Source: Actinomycetota bacterium
Lineage (GTDB): Bacteria > Actinomycetota > Actinomycetes > Nanopelagicales > Nanopelagicaceae
Length of the DNA: 64,000 bases
Reading direction: 5' to 3'
Assembly (NCBI GenBank): GCA_009698675.1
Contig: WLPT01000007.1
Span: 26,410-90,409 of the forward strand
The translations under genes and the position numbers were made by a program. The first letter of the stretch is position 1. The number at the start of each line of letters is the position of its first letter. The notes under the pieces are model-generated. The model saw nothing but the letters and a program-made list of their open reading frames with translations, did no database searches and was not told the DNA's origin. Below are positions 54,053 through 63,799 of the stretch, piece after piece.

Positions 54053-54394
54053 ATGAAGATTCATATTCATACCCGTAATGCAGATCTAGCAGAAGATTTT
54101 AGAGACATCGTCGAAGAAAAACTCAACTCAATGGAGCGTTTTAGCGTCACAATTGAACGCGTCGAAGTTGAGATTCTTCATGAAGCCAACCCTCGCCAAG
54201 GGAAGAATTCACATCGCGTTATTTTAACTTCACATGGCGCGGGTCCACTGATCAAGTCTGAGGCTGCAGAGTTCAATGATGTCGCAGCATTTGACTCAGC
54301 AATAAAGGCTTTTGCTCTGCAGATTCGAAAGATTCATGAGCGCACCAAAGATCACGATCGGGAAACATTAAGAAAGCGAAAAAACGCAGTTTAA
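54053..54394 (+). CDS. hpf: Ribosome hibernation factor HPF/RaiA (short form)
   Basis: Binds the 30S decoding site in stationary phase to keep ribosomes inactive. The 113-residue protein has only the N-terminal S30AE fold (MKIHIHTRN, VEEKLNSMERF, RVEVEILHEANPR, DSAIKAFALQIRKI). The C-terminal dimerisation domain of long actinobacterial HPF is absent. It lies far from the usual comF-secA position. Stop overlaps terC (TTAA). Confidence 0.92.
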   Translation: MKIHIHTRNADLAEDFRDIVEEKLNSMERFSVTIERVEVEILHEANPRQGKNSHRVILTSHGAGPLIKSEAAEFNDVAAFDSAIKAFALQIRKIHERTKDHDRETLRKRKNAV

Positions 54395-55296
54395 ATAATT
54401 TCACTTCCATCTTTGCGGGTTGCAGTCAGACTTGCGACAGTGGTAATCACTAGGCTGGCAACAATTACTCCTAAGCTCACTTCTAAGCTGACTTCTGGAA
54501 TATGTATACCTGCAATCGCATCGATCCCTATGCCATGAAAGGCCTCCATAATCATCTTTACGCCAATAAAGGCCAAGATGAATGAAAGACCCTTTGAAAG
54601 AAAAATTAATCGTGCGAGCAGACCTTCCAGCAAGAAATACAGTTGGCGCAGACCCATTAAGGCAAAGACATTTGCGGTGGTAACGATGTAAGGATCTTTA
54701 GTCAGCCCGAATATGGCTGGGATTGAGTCAAGCGAGAAGACCAAATTAGTTAGACCTAAAGCCACAAGTGCGATGGTAAAAATGCTTATGCCCTTGGATT
54801 TCAAATGGGAGACTATCCGTCCCTCTTTCCACTCGTCATCTTCTTTTTCTTTTGCAAGGGTATATGCCGTATAGATAAGGAAAGCGCCGAAAAGAAAGAA
54901 AACACTGGCAAAACGTGAAATTAGAGCCGCACCAAGAGGAATCAAAATACCTCGAATGGCGATAGTGAGCATGATGCCAAGGAGCAATACCAATTGCTGC
55001 TTCTCTTTTTGAACTTTGAGGTGCGTAAGTATGATGATAAATACGAAGATGTTATCGACAGAGAGTGCATATTCAGTAAGCCATCCTGCAAAGAACTCTT
55101 TTTGCCCCGATGAACTCGACCAGTGCGGGAGGAAAGATCCAAACGCGATAGCTGTGCCGATATAGAAAATTGTCCAAAAGGCCGATTCGAAAATTGAGGT
55201 AGCTTTATTGCGTCGAAGTACTGCAACTGCAAAATCCACAACAATGACGCCAGTTAGTACTCCGATTGTCACCAGCCATGTTGTCGTAGATTCCAT
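54391..55296 (-). CDS. TerC/Alx family integral membrane protein
   Basis: 301-residue protein with about eight membrane helices. The TerC hallmark residues occur in FFAGWLTEYALSVDNIFVFI, ALGLTNLVFSLDSIPAIFGLTKD and FIGVKMIMEAF. Family members are implicated in Mn2+ or metal export and in membrane-protein insertion. It precedes the alpha-glucosidase gene on the chromosome but is downstream in transcription (16 bp gap). Not necessarily tellurite-related. Confidence 0.94.
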   Translation of the reverse strand: MESTTTWLVTIGVLTGVIVVDFAVAVLRRNKATSIFESAFWTIFYIGTAIAFGSFLPHWSSSSGQKEFFAGWLTEYALSVDNIFVFIIILTHLKVQKEKQQLVLLLGIMLTIAIRGILIPLGAALISRFASVFFLFGAFLIYTAYTLAKEKEDDEWKEGRIVSHLKSKGISIFTIALVALGLTNLVFSLDSIPAIFGLTKDPYIVTTANVFALMGLRQLYFLLEGLLARLIFLSKGLSFILAFIGVKMIMEAFHGIGIDAIAGIHIPEVSLEVSLGVIVASLVITTVASLTATRKDGSEII

Positions 55297-55312
55297 GGCC
55301 GTATTCTGTCAG

Positions 55313-56920
55313 TTAGTTAAGGCTCCAGATACATGAATAAGGCGGAAGGAGCCATTTTTCTCCGTGAACTTCTAGGCTCCCTGAACTAATGAGGATTACC
55401 TGGCCCTTGGCCTCAATCTCTTGTGCATGCTCGGCTAGGTTCATCGTAATCTGCAGTGGGCCTCGTTGAAAGATTAATAGGTTCGCACTCTTGACTTCGG
55501 AGTTGGATGATTGAAGCCATTGCATCTGCTCGACACCAGTTAAGTGAATTTTTCGTAACGTTAAAGCTTGTCGGTAAAGATTTAATGTGCTCTGTGGATC
55601 TAAATCTTCAACTTCTACTGTCAGCGATTTCCATAATGGATCTATAGGAAGCCAAGGAGTACCAGTGGTGAAGCCAAATGGAGATTGCTCACCGCTCCAA
55701 GGAAGTGGGACTCGTGCGCCATCACGCCCTTTAACCTCACCATTAGTCCTAAGAAATGCGGGGTCTTGGCGATCTGCATCACGGAGTTTGCCATCGGGTA
55801 GCCCTAACTCTTGCCCGGCAAAAACATATGCCGATCCGGGTAGCGCCAAAACAAAAACCGCCAACGCGCGAGATTGTGCATCACCGATTCTGGAGGCAAC
55901 TCGAGGTGAATCGTGGTTACTTAGCGCCCACGTAGGAAGGGCCTTTACCGTTGCAGTAAGTGCGATAGAGCGGGAGATAACATCAAATAGGAAATCTTCA
56001 TCGAAAGGGGCAGTTAGTAAGTCAAAGTTAAAGACTTGGTGAAGTTCATCAGGACGCACATAGAGCGTTGCATTAATCGGAGGATGGACCCAAGCCTCGG
56101 CAACGGCCATAATCTCTCGGCCAATATATGAGTCAAAAATCTTTCTCCATGAACGGTAAATCTCATGAACGCCTTGGCGATCAAAGAAGGGAACCGACAT
56201 AAGTAAGGCATTTCTCTTTTCGATATCCATATCAACGTCTAAACGAAGCGCATCACTTAAGCCCTGCGGATCAGGGTGGTTTTCACGGATATTCTCTTTT
56301 ACAAGTCCATGGGCTACATCAACTCGAAATCCATCTACGCCCAGGTCTAACCAAAACCGCAACGTCTTTTCAAAGTCATCTCTTACCTCGTTATTTTCCC
56401 AGTTCAAATCTGGCTGCGAGGAATCAAATAGGTGCAGATAATACTGACCATCTTCAACTTGAGTCCATGAAGGACCGCCAAAAAGTGAAATCCAGTTGTT
56501 AGGGGGTGTTCCATCGGGATTAGCATCGTAGAAATGAAATCTATTTCGCTCGGGGGAGCCAGGCCCTGCAGCCAAAGCTGCTTGAAACCATGCATGGCGA
56601 TCTGAAAAATGATTAGGGACAATATCGACTACTACCCGAAGGCTTAACTCGTGTGCTCGATCTATGAGAGTTTCAAAATCACTGAGATTTCCAAAGCGTG
56701 GATCTACATCCCGCGGATTCGCAACGTCATATCCGCCGTCTTTATTGGGCGAGGTATAAAAGGGGCTGAGCCAAATGGCATCTACGCCAAGTTTTTGAAC
56801 ATAGTCGAGGTGGGATGTAATCCCAGGCAAATCGCCTTCGCCATCGCCATTGCTATCAAAGAAAGAGCGTGGATAAATCTGATAAATCACCGCTTCTTTC
56901 CACCAAGGCGTCGAAGTCAT
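55313..56920 (-). CDS. Alpha-glucosidase, GH13 family
   Basis: Cytosolic (no signal peptide) retaining glycoside hydrolase, 535 aa, of the oligo-1,6-glucosidase/alpha-glucosidase type. It has YQIYPRSFFDSNGDGEGDLPGI, DIVPNHFSDRH, the nucleophile Asp in GFRVDVAHG, acid/base Glu in AVAEAWV and the third Asp in SNHDSPR. The C-terminal beta domain ends at the stop. Trehalose synthase and sucrose isomerase are less likely by length. A TAGATT lies six bases upstream. Confidence 0.93.
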   Translation of the reverse strand: MTSTPWWKEAVIYQIYPRSFFDSNGDGEGDLPGITSHLDYVQKLGVDAIWLSPFYTSPNKDGGYDVANPRDVDPRFGNLSDFETLIDRAHELSLRVVVDIVPNHFSDRHAWFQAALAAGPGSPERNRFHFYDANPDGTPPNNWISLFGGPSWTQVEDGQYYLHLFDSSQPDLNWENNEVRDDFEKTLRFWLDLGVDGFRVDVAHGLVKENIRENHPDPQGLSDALRLDVDMDIEKRNALLMSVPFFDRQGVHEIYRSWRKIFDSYIGREIMAVAEAWVHPPINATLYVRPDELHQVFNFDLLTAPFDEDFLFDVISRSIALTATVKALPTWALSNHDSPRVASRIGDAQSRALAVFVLALPGSAYVFAGQELGLPDGKLRDADRQDPAFLRTNGEVKGRDGARVPLPWSGEQSPFGFTTGTPWLPIDPLWKSLTVEVEDLDPQSTLNLYRQALTLRKIHLTGVEQMQWLQSSNSEVKSANLLIFQRGPLQITMNLAEHAQEIEAKGQVILISSGSLEVHGEKWLLPPYSCIWSLN

Positions 56921-56926
56921 AGCCTG

Positions 56927-56932
56927 AATCTA
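56927..56932 (-). promoter_or_regulatory. Candidate -10 element of the alpha-glucosidase/terC operon
   Basis: TAGATT on the minus strand, six bases from the ATG. Confidence 0.5.
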
Positions 56933-57004
56933 AGCCAGGTGCCGTTTAGCAATCAATGCAATAAACCTGAAAGAGGGCCTATAAGGTTGCGCTTATATAA
57001 CGAT

Positions 57005-57382
57005 TTAGCGTGAAAGCTTAGATTCAACTTCCTTCATTAAGGCATGGATACTTTTAGAGATTTCATGAAGTTCAGCAAGCTCCTGATGCGCCAAGGAGCG
57101 AGCCTCCTTTGCTAACTCAAACTCTGCCAGTGAGGCCGTATGAGTCTCATTGATCGTATCCTCAACACTTTGCGACTGTACTTTTTGTCCAACCATAATG
57201 ATTGAGAGCAAAACCAGCTGCAAAAAAGTCTGTGCTATCCAGGAAACGATAACAATGGAATCTCCCGATGATATGGCTTTAGGCAGAGAGATGAGGGCGA
57301 TTGCGGCAAATAAGTATGCACACCACATAGTCGCTACACCGTTAGTAATCTTTTCTGCTAACCAAGGATTAAATCGCTTCAT
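57005..57382 (-). CDS. Two-helix membrane protein with cytoplasmic coiled coil
   Basis: 125-residue protein. FNPWLAEKITNGVATMWCAY starts it, then helices (about 19-36 and 43-65; QTFLQLVLLSIIMVGQ) resemble DUF1003-type hairpins, and a long charged helix (about 70-125) ends it. A TACTCT six bases before this ATG selects it over one 27 bases upstream. Function unknown; a related hairpin-plus-coil protein (DUF1003) occurs next to mrp. Confidence 0.78.
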   Translation of the reverse strand: MKRFNPWLAEKITNGVATMWCAYLFAAIALISLPKAISSGDSIVIVSWIAQTFLQLVLLSIIMVGQKVQSQSVEDTINETHTASLAEFELAKEARSLAHQELAELHEISKSIHALMKEVESKLSR

Positions 57383-57388
57383 GTGCCA

Positions 57389-57394
57389 AGAGTA
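57389..57394 (-). promoter_or_regulatory. Candidate -10 element of the hairpin/coiled-coil protein gene
   Basis: TACTCT on the minus strand, six bases from the ATG at 57382; decides the start. Confidence 0.55.
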
Positions 57395-57519
57395 GCCAAT
57401 AGCTTGCATTTACCGAAGGACATCTAGGTAGGTTCAATTTATTGTGCTTTCTCTGTGAATCTCTAGCTGTAGCAGGCATTTCATTGTAAAAAACGTCGCA
57501 CACATGAAAGAGTGGGCTC

Positions 57520-58203
57520 ATGAGTGAGTTGATAATGGTCGTTGATGATGAACCCGGCGTTCGAGCGCTATTGCACGATACTCTGAGAATTGCTGGCTTC
57601 GAAGTCGTTGAGGCGACAGATGGTATGTCTGCACTTACATTACTGCGTACTACTAAACCTGCGCTGATGGTTATAGACATTAATATGCCTTTGATGGATG
57701 GCTTTGAACTTGTTGAACGACTTCGTAGCAACAATGATTTAACACCAGTCCTGATGTTAACCGCGCGCGAAGAGAAGAGTGATATCGCAAGAGGTTTGAA
57801 AATTGGTGCCGATGACTATGTCATCAAACCCTTTGGAATCGAGGAGTTAGTTCTGCGGATCAAGGCTATTTTGCGCCGTTCTTATCGAAGCCCAGCAGGT
57901 TCGGCTCTTCTCACATGTGGTCCAATTTCAATTGATGATGAACAACATTCTGTAACCTTCAACGGGCAAGAGATTGACCTATCTCCAACAGAGTATCGCC
58001 TCTTGCAGGTCTTAATTGAGAAAAAGGGCCGAGTGCTCAGCAAGAAACTACTTCTGGATGAAGTCTGGGGAATTACATTCGAATCCGAAAGCACCGTGAC
58101 CGATACATATATTTCTTACTTACGAAAGAAGTTCCATCGCGATGGTTTTGAGGGGATTAAAACTATTCGAGGCATTGGCTTTCAAATTCAGGAGCCGAAG
58201 TAA
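57520..58203 (+). CDS. OmpR family response regulator
   Basis: 227-residue regulator, partner of the following kinase. The receiver has VVDDEPG, the phospho-Asp in VIDINMPLMDG (about 53), LTARE and the KPF Lys. The winged helix (about 128-225) has VLSKKLLLDEVWG and IRGIGFQIQ. No clear Shine-Dalgarno or -10 at the standard distance; the 137-base gap upstream (57383-57519) has no obvious operator. Target genes unknown. Confidence 0.94.
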   Translation: MSELIMVVDDEPGVRALLHDTLRIAGFEVVEATDGMSALTLLRTTKPALMVIDINMPLMDGFELVERLRSNNDLTPVLMLTAREEKSDIARGLKIGADDYVIKPFGIEELVLRIKAILRRSYRSPAGSALLTCGPISIDDEQHSVTFNGQEIDLSPTEYRLLQVLIEKKGRVLSKKLLLDEVWGITFESESTVTDTYISYLRKKFHRDGFEGIKTIRGIGFQIQEPK

Positions 58204-58208
58204 GTTCG

Positions 58209-59360
58209 ATGAAGAGTAAAACCCGTCAAATTCTCGCAACAGCTACTGTTACTTCAATTCTCTCAATTTTAATCGGTGGTTTCGCCGTATGGAGCTCTTA
58301 TGAATCTGAGCTGTCGGTTGTCAATCAAGAGTTAGCAACCGTTGCCTTCGATGTTAAGAGCACCCCCCTTGACCCAATCAATGCTGCGTTACTGAGCATC
58401 GAGCAAAATAGTTTTGATATTACTCTGATTTTTAAAGCCCCTACAGGTGAGAGAGCGATACTGAAAGAGTCTAAGAAGGCGGTGCTCGGAGGCAAGAGCA
58501 GATTGCAAATTCGCTATATTCCAATTCAAGCAGGTGAGGAGCTGATTATTGCCGCCTCGGTCGCTGAGATTGATTCCTCATTGACTACTAATCTATGGCG
58601 CCTATTGATTTTTATTTTAGTAGCAAATGCTTTTGCATCATTTGTTAGTGTCCTTATTAGCCGATCAGGCTCACTTGCTTTGGAGCGAGCCCAACGTGCA
58701 AAAATGCAAGAGTTTCTGGGAGATGCCGCCCACGAGCTCAGAACACCCTTGACTGTAGTCAAGGGATACGCCGAACTCCTAGAGGCAAAGAAGTTAGAGG
58801 CAGATCGAGAGAGGCAAGCCTTTACACGGTTAAATAGTGAAATCAAAAGGATGGAAACATTGATTGCTGACCTACTCATTTTGGCCGAACTAGGCGAAGA
58901 GAAGGAGAGCAAGTTTTCACTGATCAACCTTTCAAATCTGCTCAATGAAAGCGTCGTTGATTTTCAAGCAATAGCACCGCTACATCCCGTCGAACTGCGA
59001 ATCGATGATGATGTAATGGTTTTAGCATCGGAAAAATACCTTCACCGCTTATTTGTCAATGCACTCACAAATATTCGATTGCACACACAGGCCCAAGCCC
59101 CCGTCCGAATCACATTGAAAGATGGGAAAGAGATCCATTTACTTATTGAAGATGGTGGTTCAGGTCTGCCACAAGAGGCCTATGGCGAGAAGATCCGCGG
59201 CCTAAAACGCTTCGATCGATCCCGATCGCGCGATAGCGGTGGAAGCGGTCTGGGCATGAGCATAATGAGTGCGGTTATTGAGCTCCATGAAGGTTTACTT
59301 ACATTAAAGAAAAGTGAACTCGGCGGGCTAGCGATTGAAGTTCAACTTCCGCGCGCTTAG
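58209..59360 (+). CDS. Sensor histidine kinase (two membrane helices, no HAMP)
   Basis: 383-residue kinase. Two membrane helices (about 9-29 and 132-153) flank an extracellular domain of about 100 residues. The HisKA domain has GDAAHELRTPLTVVKGYAELL. The HATPase domain has VNALTNIRLHT (N box), EDGGSGLPQEA and RDSGGSGLGMSI. No recognizable HAMP domain lies between the second helix and HisKA, so signal transfer is direct. It follows the regulator gene after 5 bp. Confidence 0.92.
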   Translation: MKSKTRQILATATVTSILSILIGGFAVWSSYESELSVVNQELATVAFDVKSTPLDPINAALLSIEQNSFDITLIFKAPTGERAILKESKKAVLGGKSRLQIRYIPIQAGEELIIAASVAEIDSSLTTNLWRLLIFILVANAFASFVSVLISRSGSLALERAQRAKMQEFLGDAAHELRTPLTVVKGYAELLEAKKLEADRERQAFTRLNSEIKRMETLIADLLILAELGEEKESKFSLINLSNLLNESVVDFQAIAPLHPVELRIDDDVMVLASEKYLHRLFVNALTNIRLHTQAQAPVRITLKDGKEIHLLIEDGGSGLPQEAYGEKIRGLKRFDRSRSRDSGGSGLGMSIMSAVIELHEGLLTLKKSELGGLAIEVQLPRA

Positions 59361-59363
59361 ACT
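59358..59363 (+). promoter_or_regulatory. Candidate -10 element of the membrane-anchored methyltransferase gene
   Basis: TAGACT, six bases before the GTG start and overlapping the kinase stop. Confidence 0.5.
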
Positions 59364-59369
59364 AGGTGC

Positions 59370-60113
59370 GTGCATAACCTACAAACGCTTTTAATTGTTA
59401 TTTGCCTGCTTGCAATAATCTATTGCGCAAGGTTATTGCGCGCCCTCCACACCAAGGTGAGCAAAGCAACATCACTCAACACGACCTCGTTCAAAGAGTT
59501 AAAGTCGATTGAGCAGAACTCTTACCGTCAAAGTGAGGCTTTCCAGCAGCTCATCGCTACATTGAAATTCACTTCCCCAATTCCACCTACTAGAGGTTGG
59601 GCGGCATCCCCCGATCTACTATTGACTATCTCTCACCAGATTCGCACACGTAAGCCACGTCTTGTCGTTGAACTAGGTTCGGGAGTCTCCACTTTAATTG
59701 TTGCCAAATCCGGAGCAAAGAAACTCATCAGCATAGATAACTCAGAGGAGTTTGCGGCAAAGACTCGATCACTGCTCAAGGAGCACGGCGTCCGAGGAGT
59801 TCAAGTTCGTGTAGCAGCCTTAAAGTCGCATCCCTCAGGAGTCGATTGGTATGACACATCCAAGCTTAAGGATATTAAGGGTATTGATTTGCTCATTATC
59901 GATGGGCCGCCTGCAACTATAAATCCTGATGCAAGAAAACCTGCACTAACTGAACTCATTAAAAAACTTTCACCTCAAGCAGTGATCATCATGGATGATG
60001 TGCATAGGAAAAGTGAACGCGAGCTAGCGCAAGCCTTTGCCGAAGCTCTACCCAATCACATATTAACTATTTACCCACATGAAAAAGGAACGGCGATTAT
60101 TTCGCCTAAGTAA
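59370..60113 (+). CDS. Membrane-anchored class I SAM methyltransferase-like protein
   Basis: 247-residue protein. An N-terminal membrane helix (about 3-20) is followed by a coiled-coil-like linker and a methyltransferase fold: PTRGWAASPDLLLTI, motif I VVELGSGVSTLIVA, the acidic strand SIDNSEE, LLIIDGPPATINPDARKPAL and VIIMDDVHRKSE. The DGPP stretch resembles family 24-type enzymes. Substrate unknown; membrane tethering suggests a lipid, glycan or membrane-protein target. Confidence 0.78.
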   Translation: MHNLQTLLIVICLLAIIYCARLLRALHTKVSKATSLNTTSFKELKSIEQNSYRQSEAFQQLIATLKFTSPIPPTRGWAASPDLLLTISHQIRTRKPRLVVELGSGVSTLIVAKSGAKKLISIDNSEEFAAKTRSLLKEHGVRGVQVRVAALKSHPSGVDWYDTSKLKDIKGIDLLIIDGPPATINPDARKPALTELIKKLSPQAVIIMDDVHRKSERELAQAFAEALPNHILTIYPHEKGTAIISPK

Positions 60114-60115
60114 AT

Positions 60116-61306
60116 ATGTCATTGACAGTTGAAGCGGCACTAAAAGATGCCAACCATCAAATCTTGGACACGAGCACATTAGTTCGTGTTGTCCTTTCAG
60201 GTCGTCGACGAAATATGACCACGGAGTTTGAACGCATCGATATACGCCCCGTCGAAATTAAAGGGGGAGTTCAGCTTCAGGTTAGTCATAATGATGGCCG
60301 GGCAACAACAGTGAAAAATATCGTACCCGATACCGATGCGGTGGCGAAGTTGCTTGAAGGTGGCTATTCAAATATTTTGGTTGAACATATCGAGGGATCA
60401 ATGTCGATTCGAATAACTAAAAGTGGAGAGGCGCACGTTCATCATGAAAAGAAGTCTCTCGAGCAGAACTTGAGTCACGATAAGAAGAAAGCACGCTTAC
60501 TAGATCCTTCAGATCCATTCTTACTGGAAGTTGGAATTTCCGACCACAAAGGTTTAATCAAAGCATCCAAGCGGGATAAATACCTGCAAGTTGAGGAGTT
60601 TTTGCGCCTACTAGCGCCAACACTTAAGGCGGCAATCGAGGCTGGTCAGATACATAGACCAACCGAGGAGAACCCTTTAAAGATTGTAGATTTGGGTTGT
60701 GGTCACGCCTACTTAACTTTTGCCGCGCATCAGTACCTACACAGCATCGGTGTCGCGGTTGTTGTTACCGGAATCGACGTACGTACAGCCTCCAGAGATC
60801 GAAATAATTCAATCGCCGAAAACCTCGGGATCACTTCAACAATTAATTTTCGAGCCGAAGAGATTGCAACAACGACGGCCCAACAAGCAGATGTGGCTAT
60901 CGCCCTTCATGCTTGTGATACTGCCACCGATGATGCAATCGCATGGGCCGTTAATGGCGGCGCCAAACTTCTACTTATTGCGCCATGTTGTCATCATGAT
61001 ATTCAACGTCAAATGCTGGAAAGTCCAGAGCCATGGGGCGCTCTAACAAAATTTGGATTAATGAAGGAGCGTTTAGGTGATTTGCTAACCGACTCTCTAC
61101 GATCTCAAATTCTGCGAATTATGGGCTACCGCGTTGAAGCGATTGAATTTATTGGCGGAGAGCACACGCCTCGTAACCTGATGATCCGTGCAGTAAAGAC
61201 GCAAGCGGCCCCTGACCCCGTCGATATCCAGAGATACACTCAGATGTGTGCCGAGTGGGGAGTAAGGCCTGCACTTGAAGGCAAACTCGCATCGTTCTTC
61301 ATCGGT

Positions 61307-61309
<3 letters not shown>
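60116..61309 (+). CDS. METTL25-like SAM methyltransferase (Methyltransf_32)
   Basis: 397-residue protein. An N-terminal domain (about 1-135) precedes a SAM domain with VDLGCGHAYLTFAA (motif I), TGIDVR, ALHACDTATDDAIA and LLIAPCCHHDIQRQM. The HACD and APCCHH motifs are characteristic of the METTL25/Methyltransf_32 group. Two His and two Cys there may bind a metal or substrate. It follows the preceding methyltransferase after 2 bp. Substrate unknown. Confidence 0.83.
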
Positions 61310-62644
<1,335 letters not shown>

Positions 62645-62653
62645 AGGAAGTTA

Positions 62654-63145
62654 ATGAAAATCAAAAATAAACTAGCAATCGCAGCGATTATTGCGCTGTC
62701 GGTTACATCCCTAACTGCATGTGGAGGAAAAGATAAAGTGACAGATACAGCAGCTGCCGGACTTCCAGCGGTAACAGGAAATGCGGGTGAAGCGCCAACT
62801 ATTGCCGCTCCAACCGGAACGCCTCCAACAACATTGCAAACTCAAGACATAATCGTTGGCACTGGTACTGAAGTTGTAGCGACTTCAACTTTGACCGTGC
62901 AGTACACATTGATGTCATGGTCGAATGGAGCAATCGTTGAGTCGTCATGGACTGGTGGACAGCCTGCAACTTTCCCTCTCTCAGGTGTAATCGCTGGTTG
63001 GCAACAGGGCCTACCTGGTGCAAAAGTTGGCGGACGTCGCTTACTCGTTATTCCAGCGGCTCTTGGCTATGGTCCAAATGGATCTGGGCCTATTGGACCT
63101 AATGAAACTTTAATTTTCGTCGTCGATATTATTGCGGTCTCCTAA
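62654..63145 (+). CDS. FKBP-type peptidyl-prolyl isomerase, putative lipoprotein
   Basis: 163-residue protein with a lipoprotein signal (lipobox LTAC, Cys23), a Thr/Ala/Pro-rich linker and an FKBP domain (about 60-163): VQYTLMSWSNG, FPLSGVIAGWQQGLPGAKVGGRR, PAALGYGP and FVVDIIAV. Proline isomerase expected to act on the outer face of the membrane. It ends immediately before the aquaporin start. Confidence 0.93.
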   Translation: MKIKNKLAIAAIIALSVTSLTACGGKDKVTDTAAAGLPAVTGNAGEAPTIAAPTGTPPTTLQTQDIIVGTGTEVVATSTLTVQYTLMSWSNGAIVESSWTGGQPATFPLSGVIAGWQQGLPGAKVGGRRLLVIPAALGYGPNGSGPIGPNETLIFVVDIIAVS

Positions 63146-63799
63146 ATGAAGCTACGTATTTTATTAGCTGAAGTTGTCGGCACGGGAATTCTTGCGATGG
63201 CTATTGTTGGTTCAGGTGTTATGGCAACCAACTTAACTAAAGATGTTGGACTTGAACTTTTGATCGTTGCATTTGCGACATTCCTAATTTTGGCGGTTCT
63301 AATTCAGATGTTGGGATCTATAAGTGGGGCGCACTTTAATCCAGCGGTCACATTAGTTACCTTGATCAACAAAGGTATTTCTGTATCGACGGCTATGTAC
63401 TATGTAGTGGCCCAATTAGTTGGTGCCTTCATTGGAGTAGTGCTAGCCAATGTGATGTTTGAGCTGCCAGCCATTGGCGCTTCAACCCATGCCAAGACGA
63501 GCTCGAACCTACTCTTAAGTGAAGTTATTGCTACCGCAGGCTTGATTCTCGTTATTCAAATGGTAAGTAAGCAAAATGAAGGTCGATTTGTTCCACTTGC
63601 CGTTGCGGGCTGGATCGGATCGGCATATTTCTTCACCTCCTCGACAACCTTTGCTAACCCTGCCGTAACCTTCGCACGGGCTTTCAGCGATACATTTACA
63701 GGTATCGAGATTAACTCGGTGCCAGGATTTGTTGTCGCTGAACTTATTGGTGCGGTAATCGGACTTGGGATAGCCAAGGGACTGAGCAGTGATCGTTAA
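63146..63799 (+). CDS. MIP family aquaporin/aquaglyceroporin
   Basis: Six-helix channel, 217 aa, with two half-helix motifs: NPA (65-67, HFNPAVTL) and NPA (171-173, FANPAVTFAR, with filter Arg178). A neighbouring arsenate-reductase-like gene overlaps its 3' end by 11 bp, the AqpS-ArsC arrangement in which arsenite leaves through the channel. It may also carry water or other small solutes. The function as an arsenite pore is inferred from context only. Confidence 0.9.
   Translation: MKLRILLAEVVGTGILAMAIVGSGVMATNLTKDVGLELLIVAFATFLILAVLIQMLGSISGAHFNPAVTLVTLINKGISVSTAMYYVVAQLVGAFIGVVLANVMFELPAIGASTHAKTSSNLLLSEVIATAGLILVIQMVSKQNEGRFVPLAVAGWIGSAYFFTSSTTFANPAVTFARAFSDTFTGIEINSVPGFVVAELIGAVIGLGIAKGLSSDR

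Noticed and set aside
55587..56042. 151-residue frame antisense to the alpha-glucosidase
   Set aside because: Fully covered by a gene with complete catalytic motifs; composition is Ser/Arg-rich as expected for an antisense shadow.
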